From: an uncultured Aquabacterium sp.
GTDB lineage: Bacteria; Pseudomonadota; Gammaproteobacteria; Burkholderiales; Burkholderiaceae_C
NCBI RefSeq assembly: GCF_947366995.1
Contig: NZ_CANBCC010000038.1
Span: forward strand, 1-38,531
Direction of reading: 5' to 3'
DNA: 38,531 bases
Shown here: positions 8,645-17,306 of the stretch, piece after piece
Layout of the letters: each line of letters begins with the position of its first letter
How positions within the stretch are numbered: position 1 is the stretch's first letter
Translations under genes and position numbers: made by a program
Notes under the pieces: model-generated
Told to the model about the DNA's origin: nothing
Databases searched by the model: none
What the model saw: the letters and a program-made list of their open reading frames with translations, nothing else

Positions 8645-10282
8645 TCACGGCAGCCAGGCGTCCTTGTCCTTCTTCTTGGCCTTGCGGCACAGAATGGTCG
8701 GGAAGCTCGCGGGCAATGTGTAGGGGTAGTCGCGGCTGTAGTGCAGGCCGCGGCTCTCCTGGCGCGACAGCGCCGAGCGCACGATCAGCTCGGCACAATC
8801 GACCAGATTGCGCAGCTCCAGCATGTCACGCGTGACGCGGAAGGCTGCGTAGTAATCGTCGATCTCGGAACGCAGCAGCTTGATGCGATGCAGTGCGCGC
8901 TCGAGGCGGCGCGTGGTGCGCACGATGCCCACGTAGTTCCACATCAGCAGGCGCAGTTCGTCCCAGTTGTGGGCGATCACGACCTCTTCGTCCGCGTCGA
9001 TCACCTGGCTCTCGTCCCAGGCCTGCACCTTGGGCACGGCCTTCGGGATCTGCGACTGGATGTCGTCCGCGCAGGTCTTGCCCAGCACCACGCACTCCAG
9101 CAGCGAGTTGCTGGCCAGCCGGTTGGCGCCGTGCAGGCCGGTGTAGGTGGTCTCGCCCACGGCGTACAGGCCGGGCAGGTCGGTGCGGCCATGCAGGTCC
9201 GTCACCACGCCGCCGCAGGTGTAGTGGGCCGCTGGCACCACCGGAATGGGCTGGCGCGCGATGTCGATGCCCAGCTCCAGGCAGCGCGCGTAGATCGTCG
9301 GAAAGTGCGAGCGCAGGAAGGCTTCGCCCAGGTGCGTGGCGTCCAGCCACACATGGTCGACGCCGTGCTTCTTCATCTCGAAGTCGATGGCACGCGCCAC
9401 GATGTCACGCGGGGCCAGCTCGCCCCGCTCGTCGTGGTCGGGCATGAAGCGGTGGCCGTTCGGCAACTTCAGGATGCCGCCCTCGCCACGCAACGCCTCG
9501 GTGATGAGGAAGCTGCGCTCCTGCGGGTGGTACAGGCAGGTCGGGTGGAACTGGATGAACTCCATGTTCGCCACGCGGCAGCCAGCGCGCCACGCCATCG
9601 CGATGCCATCACCCGTAGAGGTGTCGGGGTTGCTGGTGTAGCGGTAGACCTTGCCCACGCCCCCGGTGGCCAGCACCACGGCCGAGGCCGCCAGCGTCTC
9701 CACCTCGTGCGTGTCAATGTTCAGCGCGTACACGCCGTGGCAACGGCGGTTCTCGGCGCGGTCGTCGCTGCCCTTTTTCAGGTGGCGCTGCGTGATCAGG
9801 TCGACCGCCATCCAGCGCTCGCGCAGCGTGATGTTCGGGTGCTTCTTGACCTCGTCGAGCAACACGTCGTGGATGGCCTTGCCCGTGGCGTCGGCGGCGT
9901 GCGCAATGCGCCGCACGGCGTGGCCGCCCTCACGCGTCAGGTGCAGGCCCAGCGGGCCTTCGGGGTCGGGCGAGAACGGCACGCCCCGGGCCACCAGCCA
10001 CTCCACCGCTTCGGCGCTGTGGCGGGCGATGAATTCGGCGGTGCGCTCGTCCACCAGGCCGGCGCCGGCCTCCTGCGTGTCGCGCACGTGCGATTCAACG
10101 CTGTCGTCGCTGCCGAGCACACCCACGATGCCGCCCTGAGCCCACGCCGTGGCGGCCTCTTCCAACTGACGCTTGGCCAGCACGATCACAGGCTGGGTCT
10201 CTGCCAGGTTCAGCGCCACGGTCAGGCCGGCAAGGCCGGCACCGATGATGACCACGGGCAGGGACGACTCGGGAGCGGACAT
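8645..10282 (-). CDS. nadB: L-aspartate oxidase NadB
   Basis: 545 residues. NadB oxidises L-aspartate to iminoaspartate with FAD, feeding NadA. The N-terminal dinucleotide fold is [93 protein letters not shown] and [15 protein letters not shown] follow in the usual order. The C-terminal domain ends with a basic tail (RKAKKKDKD). The length and motif set separate it from succinate dehydrogenase and fumarate reductase flavoproteins. It runs towards comFB and is not in one operon with nadA and nadC. A TAGAAT -10 candidate lies 36 bases before the ATG. Confidence 0.97.
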   Translation of the reverse strand: MSAPESSLPVVIIGAGLAGLTVALNLAETQPVIVLAKRQLEEAATAWAQGGIVGVLGSDDSVESHVRDTQEAGAGLVDERTAEFIARHSAEAVEWLVARGVPFSPDPEGPLGLHLTREGGHAVRRIAHAADATGKAIHDVLLDEVKKHPNITLRERWMAVDLITQRHLKKGSDDRAENRRCHGVYALNIDTHEVETLAASAVVLATGGVGKVYRYTSNPDTSTGDGIAMAWRAGCRVANMEFIQFHPTCLYHPQERSFLITEALRGEGGILKLPNGHRFMPDHDERGELAPRDIVARAIDFEMKKHGVDHVWLDATHLGEAFLRSHFPTIYARCLELGIDIARQPIPVVPAAHYTCGGVVTDLHGRTDLPGLYAVGETTYTGLHGANRLASNSLLECVVLGKTCADDIQSQIPKAVPKVQAWDESQVIDADEEVVIAHNWDELRLLMWNYVGIVRTTRRLERALHRIKLLRSEIDDYYAAFRVTRDMLELRNLVDCAELIVRSALSRQESRGLHYSRDYPYTLPASFPTILCRKAKKKDKDAWLP

Positions 10283-10318
10283 GGTGCGGCAGCGCCTCAG
10301 GGCAGGAATGGAGGCCGA

Positions 10319-10324
10319 ATTCTA
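10319..10324 (-). promoter_or_regulatory. Candidate -10 box of nadB (TAGAAT)
   Basis: Minus-strand TAGAAT, 36 bases before the nadB ATG, in the 149-base gap between the minus-strand glycosyltransferase gene and nadB. A TTGCCC hexamer lies 15 bases upstream of it, a short spacer. The rest of this gap shows nothing I can name. Confidence 0.35.
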
Positions 10325-10431
10325 GCCCTCGCCCCGACCGGGCAAGGGCGGACTGGCCATCCCACGTGCGGCATGACGATGACAGCGGAAACGGTCCCCT
10401 CTGGTATCGGTCCGGAGGCCGCCGCCCAGAC

Positions 10432-12000
10432 TCAGGGTGCGCAGCGGGCTGCGCCGCACAAACGCTCGCAGAACACGCAGCCGCGCACAGGAAGCCATGC
10501 AGGGAAGGCGTAATAGCGGCGGTTCACTTCGTTCAGAACCTGCTGGCGGTACACGTCGAACCGGAAGCCCTGCCCCTCGACCACGTGGAAGGGCTGGCCA
10601 TCCTGCACCACCTGCCAGGTTCGCACGGCGTGGAAGTATGGCTCGTACTCGCCCGGCGCCGGGGCGCTCGTGCGCAGCACGCGGATGGTGCGGCCATCGA
10701 AGCGGCTGTAGTCCACCACCAGGTCATCCTGCCGCGCATGCACGCTGCCCAGCCCGAAGACCGGCACATGCTGGCCCGCTGCGTAACCGTAGATAGAGGC
10801 CGCCGAATAGGCATGGCCCATCAGCACCACGCCGGGCGCGGCCACTTGCTGCACCAGTTCGGGCGCGCGGACCGCCTCGACGATGCGCTTGTAATGCTTG
10901 AAGTGCTGCCACTGCGTCAGGCTGGTTTGCGACAGCGCCACCACGATGGCGAGGTGCAGGCCCAGGAACACCGCCAGCCCGCGGCGGACGCCCGCAAGCC
11001 GATCGGCCGGCAGCCGCCACGTCAGCAGCACCGTCACAAACGGCAGAAAGGCCAGCAGCCAGTGCAGCCCAATCACCTTGCGGCCCGACATCAAGGCAAA
11101 CAGCGCCAGCGGCACCAGCGCCACACAAGCCAGCAGTACCTGCCCCCGCAGGGACTCGCGCAGGGCCGCACGCGCCCGCCAGGCGTACCACAGCCACACC
11201 GGGGTCACGAGGTAGACCAGAGTCAGCAGGTAGCCCAGCGGTTTGTCCCATCCGAAATCGGCGTCCTCATTGCGGTTGAAGACGTTGAACATGATGTTGG
11301 TCCAGCAGTGGTCCAGATTCCACATCAGGTTCACGATCGCGGCCGGCACGCCGCACAGCACCAGCAGCACCAGGCCCCGCCAGCGTGCGCGACCCCAACC
11401 CGCAAAGTAGACCAGGTAGGCCAGCCCGAGCAGCACCGCAAAATACTTGGACAGAAAGGCCAGGCCGATGGCGACGCCGCTGAAGGCATACGCCCCCCAG
11501 GCCATGCGCCCACTGGCCGACTGCCGCTCAGCCCGCATCAGGGCCGCCACCGACCACGCCGCAAACAGGATGAGTGGCGAGTCCGTCGTCATCAGGGCGT
11601 TGAGCCAGTTGATCGGCATCAGCCAATACAGCAGCACGGCCCACGCCGCCCGCGTCCGGTCCACCGGCGCCCAGGCCCACCAGATGGCCGCACCCACACC
11701 CAGCGGCAACACCAGCATCGGCAGCCGGATGGCCCAGGCCGCGTCTCCGAACATCGCCCGCGTGCCCATGATCCACCACGCCACCATGGGCGGGTGGTCG
11801 TAGTAGCCGTAGTCCGGAAAGCGCGCCCACCAGTAGAACAGCGCCTCGTCGCCCGTCATGGGCAGCACTGCGGCCAGCCAGGCCCGGAAGCCCACCGACG
11901 CCAGCGCCACTACCCAGAGCCAGCGCACGAGCTCGGGCCCCAGGCGGGCATGGTCAACGCGGGATGCGGGCAGAACGGGCATGAAGCAGGGCCGCGGCAC
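10432..12000 (-). CDS. Second ArnT/PMT-like GT39-family glycosyltransferase
   Basis: 522 residues from the ATG at 12000, or 516 from the ATG at 11982; neither has a clear Shine-Dalgarno. Many hydrophobic helices. The first periplasmic loop has TGDEALFYWWARFPDYGYY with the acidic D-E pair, then DHPPMVAWWIMG; MTTDSPLILFAAW and LAFLSKYFAVLLG match the same elements in the enzyme at 3590-5320, so the two are distant paralogues. It probably transfers a sugar from a polyprenyl-phosphate donor in the periplasm. The C-terminus ends in four cysteines within about 15 residues (CVFCERLCGAARC), which is unusual. It is a single gene with no adjacent GtrB partner, so it may use the donor made at 2534-3565 or elsewhere. 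Confidence 0.85.
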   Translation of the reverse strand: MPRPCFMPVLPASRVDHARLGPELVRWLWVVALASVGFRAWLAAVLPMTGDEALFYWWARFPDYGYYDHPPMVAWWIMGTRAMFGDAAWAIRLPMLVLPLGVGAAIWWAWAPVDRTRAAWAVLLYWLMPINWLNALMTTDSPLILFAAWSVAALMRAERQSASGRMAWGAYAFSGVAIGLAFLSKYFAVLLGLAYLVYFAGWGRARWRGLVLLVLCGVPAAIVNLMWNLDHCWTNIMFNVFNRNEDADFGWDKPLGYLLTLVYLVTPVWLWYAWRARAALRESLRGQVLLACVALVPLALFALMSGRKVIGLHWLLAFLPFVTVLLTWRLPADRLAGVRRGLAVFLGLHLAIVVALSQTSLTQWQHFKHYKRIVEAVRAPELVQQVAAPGVVLMGHAYSAASIYGYAAGQHVPVFGLGSVHARQDDLVVDYSRFDGRTIRVLRTSAPAPGEYEPYFHAVRTWQVVQDGQPFHVVEGQGFRFDVYRQQVLNEVNRRYYAFPAWLPVRGCVFCERLCGAARCAP

Positions 12001-12067
12001 GGGCCGGGTGGGTCAGGACAAGGGGGGGGAAGGCAAGGCCCGGAAGCCGGTGTGCCGACGAGCCGGA

Positions 12068-12073
12068 ATTCTA
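12068..12073 (-). promoter_or_regulatory. Candidate -10 box of the minus-strand glycosyltransferase (TAGAAT)
   Basis: Minus-strand TAGAAT, 67 bases before the ATG at 12000. No convincing -35. It shares a 117-base divergent gap with the metallopeptidase promoter candidate. Confidence 0.3.
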
Positions 12074-12082
12074 GACGCCCGC

Positions 12083-12091
12083 TGCTACGAT
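12083..12091 (+). promoter_or_regulatory. Candidate extended -10 box of the metallopeptidase gene
   Basis: TGC-TACGAT, an extended -10 pattern (TGn plus hexamer, 4 of 6 to TATAAT). It predicts a start of transcription near 12098 and a 20-base leader containing the GGGAGG ribosome-binding site at 12106-12111. Confidence 0.4.
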
Positions 12092-12117
12092 GACCCGAAC
12101 ACAAAGGGAGGAGCGCC

Positions 12118-12999
12118 ATGCGCTGGGAAGGCAACCGCGAAAGCGACAACGTGGACGATGTGCGGGACCAGGGTGGCGGACCGGGCAACGGTCTGCGGCT
12201 GGGCGGTGGTCGGCTGGGCATCGGCTCGGTGGTGATCGCGGTGGTGGCCAGCTATTTCCTCGGCGTCAATCCGCTGACGGTCCTGCAGATGCTGGCAGGC
12301 GGCCCTGCGCCCACAGGCCAGCCCGCACATGAGCAGCAAAGCGCCGCCCCAAAGAACGACGAACAGACGCGCTTCGTACGCACCGTGCTGGCCGACACCG
12401 AAGACGTCTGGCGCACGCTCTTCAAGGAAGGCGGGGGCCAATACCAGGATCCACGCCTGGTGCTGTTTCGCGGCAGCGTCCCCACCGCCTGCGGCACCGG
12501 CCAGTCGGCCATGGGGCCGTTCTACTGCCCGGCCGACCAGAAGGTGTACATCGACCTGGGCTTCTACGACGTGCTGCGTCAGCAGCTCGGCGCCCCCGGC
12601 GACTTTGCCCAGGCCTATGTGATCGCGCACGAGGTCGGGCACCACGTGCAGAACCTGCTGGGCACGACCGACAAGGTGGAGGCGATGCGCGGCCGCGTGA
12701 GCGAGACCCAGTACAACGCCTTGAGCGTGCGGCTGGAGTTGCAGGCCGACTGCTATGCCGGCGTGTGGGCCCACCACGCGGACCGCGCCCGGCAGGTGCT
12801 GGAAACCGGTGACATCGAGGAAGGCCTGAACGCGGCCGCGCGCATCGGCGACGACGCAATGCAGCGACAGGCGGGCGGCGAGGTCCGTCCGGATTCCTTC
12901 ACCCACGGCACCAGCGTGCAGCGCCAGACCTGGTTCCGGCGCGGCCTCGACACCGGCGATCTGCGCCAATGCGACACTTTCGCGCGCGGCGCAGTGTGA
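12118..12999 (+). CDS. YpfJ-type neutral zinc metallopeptidase, membrane anchored
   Basis: 293 residues, the family length. It opens with MRWEGNRESDNVDDVRDQ, typical of the YpfJ/zinc metallopeptidase family, followed by a Gly-rich stretch and one hydrophobic helix (about residues 36-55). The catalytic zinc motif is H171-E-V-G-H175 in VIAHEVGHHVQNLLG, with LQADCYAGVWAHH giving the downstream acidic ligand region. A good Shine-Dalgarno (GGGAGG, 12106-12111) sits six bases before the ATG. The peptidase domain should face the periplasm. Physiological substrates are not known for this family. The next gene is 57 bases downstream and unrelated in function. Confidence 0.9.
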   Translation: MRWEGNRESDNVDDVRDQGGGPGNGLRLGGGRLGIGSVVIAVVASYFLGVNPLTVLQMLAGGPAPTGQPAHEQQSAAPKNDEQTRFVRTVLADTEDVWRTLFKEGGGQYQDPRLVLFRGSVPTACGTGQSAMGPFYCPADQKVYIDLGFYDVLRQQLGAPGDFAQAYVIAHEVGHHVQNLLGTTDKVEAMRGRVSETQYNALSVRLELQADCYAGVWAHHADRARQVLETGDIEEGLNAAARIGDDAMQRQAGGEVRPDSFTHGTSVQRQTWFRRGLDTGDLRQCDTFARGAV

Positions 13000-13056
13000 T
13001 ACTGGCCTGTACCCTCACACAGAGTCCCTGACGGACCTCACTTGGAGACACCCCTC

Positions 13057-14034
13057 ATGCAAGCCTGGATCTGCAACGAATTCGCTGGCCCCGAGCAACT
13101 GGCCTGGCAGACGCAACCCACGCCCGAGCCGGGCAAGGGCGAGGTCCGCGTGGCCATCAAGGCCGCCAGCCTCAACTTCCCCGACCTGCTCATCGTGCAG
13201 GGCAAGTACCAGATGAAGCCCGCCCTGCCCTTTGTGCCGGGCGCCGAGTTCGCGGGCGTGGTCGAAGCCGTGGGCGAAGGCGTGAAGCACCTGGCCGTGG
13301 GCACACATGTGGCCGGCTTTGCGGGCACGGGTGGCTTCGGCACCCACGCCATCGCGCCGGCGGCCGTGCTGATGCCGCTGCCGCCGGTGTTCTCGTTCGA
13401 AGACGCCGCCGCCTTCCTCTGTACCTATGGCACCACCTACCATGCGCTGATGGACCGCGCCGCGCTGAAGGCCGGTGAGACGGTGCTCGTGCTCGGCGCG
13501 GCCGGTGGCGTCGGCACGGCGGCCATCCAGATCGCCAAGGCTGCGGGCGCCCGCGTGATTGCGGCGGCCTCCACCGACGAGAAGTGCGCGCTGTGCCGCG
13601 AGCTTGGCGCCGACGAGACCATCAACTACGCCACCACCAACCTGCGCGATGCGTTGAAGACGCTGACCGACGGCAAGGGCCCGGACGTGGTCTACGACCC
13701 GGTGGGCGGCGACATGACCGAGCAGGCCTTCCGCTCGATCGCCTGGCGGGGGCGCCTGCTGGTGGTGGGCTTTGCCAACGGGCAGATCCCCAACCTGCCA
13801 CTGAATCTGGCGCTGCTCAAGGGTGCGTCCATCGTCGGCGTGTTCTGGGGTGAGTTCGCTCGGCGCGAACCGCAGGCCAATGCTGCCTGCCTGATGCAGC
13901 TGGCCGCCTGGTACATGGAAGGCAAGATCAAGCCGGTCATCGAGCACAAGCTGCCGATGAGCCAGCTCAAGGAAGGCTTCGCGCTGATGGGATCGCGTCA
14001 GGTGCGCGGCAAGGTCGTGCTGGTCAACGACTGA
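13057..14034 (+). CDS. NAD(P)H:quinone oxidoreductase / zinc-independent MDR-family protein
   Basis: 325 residues of the medium-chain dehydrogenase/reductase superfamily. The catalytic domain shows ASLNFPDLLIVQGKYQ and FVPGAEFAGVVEAVGEGV; the Rossmann domain carries VLVLGAAGGVGTAAIQIAKA. The zinc-ligand cysteines of alcohol dehydrogenases are absent, as in quinone oxidoreductases (QorA-like) and enoyl reductases. The exact substrate is uncertain. The ATG at 13057 has GGAGA eight bases upstream (13044-13048), so it is preferred to an in-frame TTG at 13042. The 3' end overlaps that of queG by 11 bases (14024-14034), an unusually tight convergent pair. Confidence 0.88.
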   Translation: MQAWICNEFAGPEQLAWQTQPTPEPGKGEVRVAIKAASLNFPDLLIVQGKYQMKPALPFVPGAEFAGVVEAVGEGVKHLAVGTHVAGFAGTGGFGTHAIAPAAVLMPLPPVFSFEDAAAFLCTYGTTYHALMDRAALKAGETVLVLGAAGGVGTAAIQIAKAAGARVIAAASTDEKCALCRELGADETINYATTNLRDALKTLTDGKGPDVVYDPVGGDMTEQAFRSIAWRGRLLVVGFANGQIPNLPLNLALLKGASIVGVFWGEFARREPQANAACLMQLAAWYMEGKIKPVIEHKLPMSQLKEGFALMGSRQVRGKVVLVND

Positions 14035-15208
14035 CCGACTGCGACAGCGCCCACGCCACGTGCTCGGCCACGAGCGCGTGGTCGTCGCCCACCAGCGGGG
14101 TGGTGTCGGCCCAGCCTTGCAGCGCCCCCACCAGGTGCGCCCTCACGTCGGGTGCCAGCGCAGGTGCCGCCAACGCATTGCCCATCGCCACCGCCAGGTT
14201 GCGCTGCCAGCGCGCATGGCCAATGCGCCGGATCGGGCTGCCCTCAGTCAGCCGCAGAAAGGTGGCCTCATCCCATTGCCACAGGCCGAGCAGGTCGGGC
14301 GCGGCCAGCGCCGGCCGCACATCAAAGTCCGGCACCGTCGCACGGCGGGCGAACTTGTTCCACGGACAGGCCAGCTGGCAGTCGTCGCACCCGTAGATGC
14401 GGTTGCCCATCAGCGGGCGCAGCGCCAGCGGAATGGGCCCCGGGTGTTCAATGGTGAGGTAGGAGATGCAGCGGCGCGCATCCACCTGCCGCTCACCCAC
14501 GATGGCCTGCGTCGGGCACACCGCCATGCAGGCCTGACAGGCGCCGCAATGGGCCGTTTCCGGTTCGGTCAGCGGCAGGGGCACATCCACATAGATCTCG
14601 CCCAGAAAGAAGGTCGAGCCCGCCTCGCGCGACAACAGCAGCGTGTGCTTGCCGCGCCAGCCCAGGCCGCTGCGGCTGGCCAACTCCACCTCCAGCACGG
14701 GGGCCGAATCGGTGAACACGCGGTGGCCAAACGGCCCGATCACTGCGGCCAGGCGGTCGGCCAGTTTCTGCAACCGGGCGCGCAGCACCTTGTGATAGTC
14801 CCGGCCCCGGGCATACATCGACACGCCGGCCTGCGACGGGTCCGCCAGGCGATCCCACTCCACCCGCTGCCAGCCCTCGGGCTGGCTGGCCGGCAGGTAA
14901 TCCATGCGCGCCGTGATCACACGGACCGTGCCTGGCACCAGTTCGGCCGGCCTGGCGCGCTTGAGACCGTGGCTCGCCATGTAGTGCATCTCGCCGTGGA
15001 ATCCCCGCTCAAGCCAGTCCAGCAGGCGCGGCTCGGCACTTGACAAGTCGACATCCGCTACGCCAATCTGGGAAAATCCCAGTTCTGCGGCCCATTCACG
15101 CAGTGCATCGAGCACCGCAACCGGGTCGGACAGCGGCCGCGACGCCGCAGGCGCATCCGATGAGCCTGCCTGATCTGGCTGCCGGGGTGACCGAATTTCA
15201 TGACGCAT
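14024..15208 (-). CDS. queG: Epoxyqueuosine reductase QueG
   Basis: 394 residues from the ATG at 15208, or 363 from an in-frame GTG at 15115, which is nearer the usual length. QueG reduces epoxyqueuosine in tRNA to queuosine with cobalamin and two [4Fe-4S] clusters. Both cluster motifs are present: CGACQACMAVCPT and CDDCQLACPWNKF. Other family elements are AELGFSQIGVADVDL near the N-terminus, YARGRDYHKVLRARL, FTDSAPVLEVELASRSGLGW and the C-terminal HEAT-like GHARWQRNLAVAMGNAL. Divergent from tsaE; with the upstream start the two start codons overlap within nine bases. queG, tsaE, amidase, mutL and miaA also lie together in enterobacteria. Confidence 0.95.
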   Translation of the reverse strand: MRHEIRSPRQPDQAGSSDAPAASRPLSDPVAVLDALREWAAELGFSQIGVADVDLSSAEPRLLDWLERGFHGEMHYMASHGLKRARPAELVPGTVRVITARMDYLPASQPEGWQRVEWDRLADPSQAGVSMYARGRDYHKVLRARLQKLADRLAAVIGPFGHRVFTDSAPVLEVELASRSGLGWRGKHTLLLSREAGSTFFLGEIYVDVPLPLTEPETAHCGACQACMAVCPTQAIVGERQVDARRCISYLTIEHPGPIPLALRPLMGNRIYGCDDCQLACPWNKFARRATVPDFDVRPALAAPDLLGLWQWDEATFLRLTEGSPIRRIGHARWQRNLAVAMGNALAAPALAPDVRAHLVGALQGWADTTPLVGDDHALVAEHVAWALSQSVSR

Positions 15209-15754
15209 GTGACGATCGTAGCAAGCCAGCCCAACGCTTCTGTCAACGAGGTCTGCCAGACCTGGTTGGACGAGTCTGCCTGCGCGGCCCTGGCGTCCGC
15301 ACTGGCTCAGGCGCTGCGCCAGCGGCTCGAGTCGGGCGGCTCCGCCGTGATCGAGCTGCATGGCACCCTGGGTGCGGGCAAGACCACCTTCACGCGACAC
15401 CTGCTGCGCGCGTTGGGGGTGACCGGCCGCATCAAGAGCCCGAGCTACGCCGTCGTCGAGCCGCATGAACTGCCGGGGCACACCGTGCAGCATTTCGATT
15501 TCTATCGCTTCAACGATCCGCAGGAATGGGAAGACGCTGGCTTTCGCGACCTGTTCGCCGCGCCCGGCCTCAAACTCGTGGAATGGCCCGACAAGGCGGC
15601 TGGCCTGCTGCCCCGCCCGGACCTGCGCCTGATGCTGACCCTGCACGACGACACGCGACGCGACGTCCGGCTCGAGGCCCTGAGCCCCACCGGCCGCGCC
15701 GCACTCGCGGACTTGAACGCCGCCCCGACTGAAGGAGGCCCCGCCCATGCGTGA
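15200..15754 (+). CDS. tsaE: tRNA threonylcarbamoyladenosine biosynthesis ATPase TsaE
   Basis: 184 residues. The P-loop is GTLGAGKTT (55-63), followed by SPSYAVVEPHELPG and the conserved VQHFDFYRFNDPQEWEDAGF. TsaE works with TsaB and TsaD to make t6A37 in ANN-decoding tRNAs; it is essential in many bacteria. Residues 1-20 extend beyond the usual family start, so an internal start (GTG at 15209, for example) is possible. The 3' end overlaps the amidase start by 8 bases, suggesting coupled translation. It forms the head of a plus-strand unit with amiC. Confidence 0.94.
   Translation: MTHVTIVASQPNASVNEVCQTWLDESACAALASALAQALRQRLESGGSAVIELHGTLGAGKTTFTRHLLRALGVTGRIKSPSYAVVEPHELPGHTVQHFDFYRFNDPQEWEDAGFRDLFAAPGLKLVEWPDKAAGLLPRPDLRLMLTLHDDTRRDVRLEALSPTGRAALADLNAAPTEGGPAHA
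15215..15223 (-). promoter_or_regulatory. Candidate extended -10 of queG, six bases from its ATG
   Basis: On the minus strand TGC-TACGAT ends six bases before the ATG at 15208. A perfect TTGACA lies 20 bases upstream of it (15246-15241), a longer spacer than normal. Transcription would begin at or next to the A of the start codon, giving a leaderless mRNA. The element lies inside the tsaE coding sequence. Confidence 0.4.
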
Positions 15755-17297
15755 GCATGACCCCACTCCATCTCCGTCACGCCGCGCCCTGCTCAAGCAG
15801 GCAGCGGGGGGCACGCTCATCTTTCTGCTCGGCCCGAACGAGCTGGCCTGGGGTGCCGAGCTGGTGGCCGTGCGCGTGTGGCCAGCGCAGGACTACACCC
15901 GCGTCACGCTGGAGTCCGACACGGCGCTCAACGCCACGTTCTTCTCGGTGGACCGCCCCAACCGGCTGGTGATCGACATCGAGGGCCTGGCCCTGAGCAG
16001 CCAGCTCAAGGAGCTGGTACGCAAGATCCGCAGCGATGACCCCTACATCGCCGGCGTGCGTGTGGGCCAGTACAAGCCATCCGTGGCCCGCCTGGTGATC
16101 GACCTCAAGCAGGCGATCAAGCCGCAGGTGTTCGGGCTGGCGCCCGTGGCGGCCTACCAGCACCGCCTGGTGTTCGACCTGCATCCGGGCGCGCCGATCG
16201 ACCCGCGCGTGGCGCTGAATGCCGGCACGCCCGAAGCACCGGCCTCGTCACCCACTGCGGCACCCTCCGCCCCTGCCAGCCCGACGCTCCCGGGCGTCCA
16301 GGCACCCGCCAGCGCAGCCCAGCAGAGCCCTGCCGCTGTAGCAGGCATGGCTGCGCAACGCTCGTCCGAGCAGGCCGCCGACGCAATGAACGACGCCCTG
16401 GGCGAATTCATCGGTGGGCTGCGCCGCCCGCCAGCCGATGCCGACCGCAGCGACACCCGTGTGGCCACCCGGACACCGCCCAGGCCAGCGGACAAGGACA
16501 CCAAGCCCGCCGCACGCCCCGAGCCGCGCCCCACCGCCGAGCGCCTCGAACCCATCGAACCGCCGCCTGCGGCCACCGATGCCACCCAGCGGCTCGTGAT
16601 TGTGGCGCTCGACGCAGGCCATGGGGGCGAAGACCCGGGCGCCGTCGGCCCCAGCGGTCTGTATGAGAAGGACGTGGTGCTCGCGGTTGCCCGCAAACTG
16701 CGCACGCGCATCAACGCCCTGCCCGGCATGCGCGCCATGCTGACCCGCGAATCCGATTACTTCGTGCCACTGCACGAGCGCGTGAACAAGGCTCGCCGGG
16801 TGCAGGCCGATCTGTTCGTGTCCATCCACGCCGACGCCTTCATGAACCCGGAGGCACGGGGTGCGTCGGTCTTCGCGCTGTCAGAGACGGGCGCCACCAG
16901 CGCTGCGGCGCGGTGGATGGCCAAGAAGGAAAACGCGGCCGACATCGTGGGCGGCGTCAACATCAAGACCAAGGACGCGACCATCATGCGCGCCCTGCTC
17001 GACATGTCGACCACGGCGCAGATCAAGGACAGCCTCAAGCTCGGTCAGGCCGTGCTGGGCCACCTCGGCAAGGTCGGGCGGCTGCACAAGCCGCGCGTCG
17101 AGCAGGCCGGCTTTGCGGTGCTGAAGGCCCCGGACATCCCGTCCATCCTGGTGGAAACCGGTTTCATCTCGAACCCGGAAGAAGAATCCAAGCTCAAGGA
17201 CGAGTCCTACCAGGCCCAACTGGCTGACGCGCTGCTGGCGGGCATCCAGCGCTACTTTGCGCGCAACCCGCCGCTGGCCCGCAACCGGGCGCTCTGA
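15747..17297 (+). CDS. amiC: N-acetylmuramoyl-L-alanine amidase, AmiC type, Tat exported
   Basis: 516 residues. The N-terminus has a twin-arginine signal (SRRALLK, 11-17) and a hydrophobic core ending near residue 36. An AMIN domain follows (about 36-140; ELVAVRVWPAQDYTRVTLE), which targets peptidoglycan or the septum. A Pro/Ala/Arg-rich linker spans about 150-280. The C-terminal Amidase_3 domain has the zinc ligands H in DAGHGGEDPGA, E in LYEKDVVLAVAR, H in FVSIHADAF, and catalytic E in ILVETGFISNPEEE. It cleaves the amide bond between N-acetylmuramate and L-alanine for daughter-cell separation. In Escherichia coli an amiB lies in the same neighbourhood. No LysM domain is seen. Confidence 0.94.
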   Translation: MREHDPTPSPSRRALLKQAAGGTLIFLLGPNELAWGAELVAVRVWPAQDYTRVTLESDTALNATFFSVDRPNRLVIDIEGLALSSQLKELVRKIRSDDPYIAGVRVGQYKPSVARLVIDLKQAIKPQVFGLAPVAAYQHRLVFDLHPGAPIDPRVALNAGTPEAPASSPTAAPSAPASPTLPGVQAPASAAQQSPAAVAGMAAQRSSEQAADAMNDALGEFIGGLRRPPADADRSDTRVATRTPPRPADKDTKPAARPEPRPTAERLEPIEPPPAATDATQRLVIVALDAGHGGEDPGAVGPSGLYEKDVVLAVARKLRTRINALPGMRAMLTRESDYFVPLHERVNKARRVQADLFVSIHADAFMNPEARGASVFALSETGATSAAARWMAKKENAADIVGGVNIKTKDATIMRALLDMSTTAQIKDSLKLGQAVLGHLGKVGRLHKPRVEQAGFAVLKAPDIPSILVETGFISNPEEESKLKDESYQAQLADALLAGIQRYFARNPPLARNRAL

Positions 17298-17306
17298 GCG
17301 TTCAGG

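Noticed and set aside
8741-10513. A 590-codon plus-strand frame opposite nadB
   Set aside because: nadB shows all family motifs on the minus strand; the plus frame has none.
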